7,046 nt of DNA from an uncultured Ruminococcus sp. (GTDB lineage: Bacteria; Bacillota; Clostridia; Oscillospirales; Acutalibacteraceae). Under the pieces are notes generated by a model. That model saw only the letters and a list, made by a program, of their open reading frames with translations. It ran no database searches and had not been told where the DNA came from. Of this stretch, positions 5,395 to 7,046 are shown piece by piece; position 1 is the first letter of the stretch; every line of letters starts with the position of its first letter. The stretch is from positions 1-7,046 of the forward strand of contig CATOLC010000041.1 of assembly GCA_951800855.1 (NCBI GenBank). Reading direction: 5' to 3'. The position numbers and the translations under genes were made by a program.

Positions 5395-7046
5395 TTAATC
5401 AATAGAATTTATTAATTTGAGATTTGTTCGCCCTCTACTATCTATCTCTGTAACCTTCACTTCGACCTCTTGACCTAAGCTTAAAACATCTGTAACTTTT
5501 TCTACTCGTCGATTTGAAAGTTGAGAAATATGACAAAGCCCTTCTTTCCCTGGAAGTATTTCTATAAATGCACCAAAATCCATAATCCGTATCACTTTTC
5601 CCTTGTAATTCTTGCCTACCTCAGGGTCTTGTACCAAATTTTGAATAAATTCAAGTGCATTTCTACATTTTTCAGAATCCGTCCCTAAAACAAATACTCT
5701 GCCATCCTCCTCTATATCCACATTTACCTCATAGTCCTTGCAAATTTTTTGGACAATTTTACCTCCACTTCCAATAACATCTCCAATTTTATCCACTGGC
5801 ACAAAAGTAGACAAAACTTTGGGTGCATATTTTGACAGCTCTTTTCTTGGGCTCGGTATACACTTTAATATCACTTCATCTAATATAAAATTTCTCGCTT
5901 TATGAGTCTTTTCCAAAGCTTCTTTAATTATTTCTGGCTCTAAACCATCTATCTTAATATCCATCTGAATTGCAGTAATTCCATCATGAGTACCGGCAAC
6001 TTTAAAATCCATATCTCCGAAAAAATCCTCTATTCCTTGTATATCAATAAAAGTAACCCATCTGTCTTCTTCCTTTACCAAACCACAGGAAATTCCAGCA
6101 ACTGGCTCCAATATCGGAACACCTGCGTCCATAAGAGCAAGAGTGGAAGCACAAACCGAGCCTTGCGAAGTAGAGCCGTTAGAAGAAAGCACCTCAGAGA
6201 CTGCACGAATAGTATAAGGGAAATCGTGCTCTGCAGGAATAACCGGCAGAAGAGCTTTCTCCGCAAGTGCTCCGTGACCAATCTCACGTCGTCCTGGTCC
6301 CCTGTTAGGTTTAGTTTCACCTACTGAATAAGAAGGAAAATTATAGTGATGTAAATATCTCTTCGAGCTTTCTCCGTCTATACCATCTAAAGTCTGTTTA
6401 TCATTCAGCGGTCCCAAAGTAACACTCGTTAAAACCTGTGTGTATCCTCTGCTGAAAAGGCTAGAACCATGTGTTCTTGGAAGCATCCCAACTTCGGCAG
6501 AAAGCGGTCTTATTTCATCAAAACCACGTCCGTCTACTCGCTTTTGTTCGTTTAAAATCCAATTTCTTACAGTTTTCTTTTCTATTTTATATACACATTC
6601 ATCAATTTTTTTAGTATCAATATCTTCATCTTCTTGAAAATGTTCATAAATATTCATTAAAACTTCAGAAATCTGTTTATCGCGTTTAATTTTATCCTTA
6701 ATACTAATTGCGGGATGTACTAAAGGCTTAGCATATTCCTCTATTTTGTCGAAAATATCTTTATCCAGAGCTTCTTCCGTGTATTCAAACTTAGGTTTTC
6801 CGACTTTTTGCTGGATATCTTTAATGAATTCTACAATTGAAAGATTAACTTGATGGCCTTTTAATATTGCTTCATACATATCACTGTCGCTGAGACGATC
6901 CGCACCAGCTTCTATCATAAGAATTTTCTCCCCAGTGGATGAAACAGTAAGGGAAAGCTTGGAGTCTTCCCGTTGTTTTTCGTCTGGATTCATTACAATT
7001 TCATTTTTTATAAATCCTACTGAAACCCCGCCTATTGGTCCATTCC
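5395..7046 (-). CDS. pnp: Polynucleotide phosphorylase, C-terminal part (N-terminus outside the window)
   Basis: PNPase degrades RNA 3' to 5' with phosphate, releasing nucleoside diphosphates; it works as a cytoplasmic trimer in mRNA turnover. The frame stays open to the window edge: 17 codons before the first in-frame ATG (6991-6993) encode the family segment NGPIGGVSVGFI, so that ATG is internal. Of the usual ~700 residues, 549 are visible. Numbering from the edge, these include the end of the first RNase PH-like core, the helical linker (about 60-155), and the second, catalytic core with RREIGHG (252-258), the phosphate-site SNGSTSQGS, and the triad Asp340, Asp346 and Lys348 in IEDFFGDMDFK. 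A KH domain with VIGSGGK follows (about 423-429), then an S1 domain (about 479-545). The protein stops four residues after S1, without the acidic tail some Bacillus-type enzymes carry. All visible catalytic residues are intact. Confidence 0.97.
   Translation of the reverse strand, partial: NGPIGGVSVGFIKNEIVMNPDEKQREDSKLSLTVSSTGEKILMIEAGADRLSDSDMYEAILKGHQVNLSIVEFIKDIQQKVGKPKFEYTEEALDKDIFDKIEEYAKPLVHPAISIKDKIKRDKQISEVLMNIYEHFQEDEDIDTKKIDECVYKIEKKTVRNWILNEQKRVDGRGFDEIRPLSAEVGMLPRTHGSSLFSRGYTQVLTSVTLGPLNDKQTLDGIDGESSKRYLHHYNFPSYSVGETKPNRGPGRREIGHGALAEKALLPVIPAEHDFPYTIRAVSEVLSSNGSTSQGSVCASTLALMDAGVPILEPVAGISCGLVKEEDRWVTFIDIQGIEDFFGDMDFKVAGTHDGITAIQMDIKIDGLEPEIIKEALEKTHKARNFILDEVILKCIPSPRKELSKYAPKVLSTFVPVDKIGDVIGSGGKIVQKICKDYEVNVDIEEDGRVFVLGTDSEKCRNALEFIQNLVQDPEVGKNYKGKVIRIMDFGAFIEILPGKEGLCHISQLSNRRVEKVTDVLSLGQEVEVKVTEIDSRGRTNLKLINSID

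Noticed and set aside
5986..6637. Three ORFs overlapping pnp in other frames
   Set aside because: The pnp frame is fully conserved through this region, including catalytic residues, so these are shadows.
6991..6993. ATG at 6991-6993 as the true start of pnp
   Set aside because: The frame remains open upstream to the window edge and the upstream codons encode a conserved PNPase segment, so the gene is truncated by the window, not short.

Overview
The window looks like a stretch of a low-G+C Firmicutes (Bacillota) chromosome, most likely from the Clostridia. The evidence is an A+T-rich base composition, consensus sigma-A promoters, strong Shine-Dalgarno sites, frequent TTG start codons, a RemA (DUF370) gene next to gmk, and a DnaD-domain protein paired with a DnaC/DnaI-type helicase loader. 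No integrase, transposase, phage gene or CRISPR array is visible. I cannot name a genus.

Left part (1-1188, minus strand). Transcription runs right to left. A promoter at 1160-1188 precedes five tightly packed tRNA genes, in the order Val(TAC), Asp(GTC), Phe(GAA), Gly(GCC), Cys(GCA), all with encoded CCA ends. After a 48-nt gap without a convincing terminator come remA (a small DNA-binding regulator) and gmk (guanylate kinase, cut by the window edge). A perfect 20-bp palindrome lies over the -10 element and start point of the tRNA promoter.

Middle (1303-3493, minus strand). A two-gene replication operon encodes a DnaD-domain protein with two C-terminal DnaD-like modules and an overlapping AAA+ helicase loader. 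It is driven by a good sigma-A promoter at 3465-3493. In Firmicutes this pair recruits and loads the replicative helicase.

Right-middle (3701-5304). A perfect-consensus sigma-A promoter (TTGACA, 17 nt, TATAAT) on the plus strand drives an unrecognised exported protein. Its C-terminal half carries a Cys/His/Asp arrangement like the transglutaminase-like (papain-like) fold. It runs toward a class 3 lipase-like alpha/beta hydrolase gene on the minus strand; the two stop codons are 18 nt apart and no clear terminator separates them. These two genes are the accessory, least predictable part of the window.

Right edge (5348-7046, minus strand). This holds the C-terminal three quarters of polynucleotide phosphorylase (pnp), closed by a textbook intrinsic terminator. 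Its N-terminus lies outside the window.

The ensemble is mostly housekeeping: nucleotide metabolism, tRNA supply, replication initiation and RNA decay. One small accessory island, of an exported protein and a lipase, sits between the replication operon and pnp. I did not find a convincing new multi-gene system. The most open questions are the exported transglutaminase-like protein and the palindrome over the tRNA promoter.
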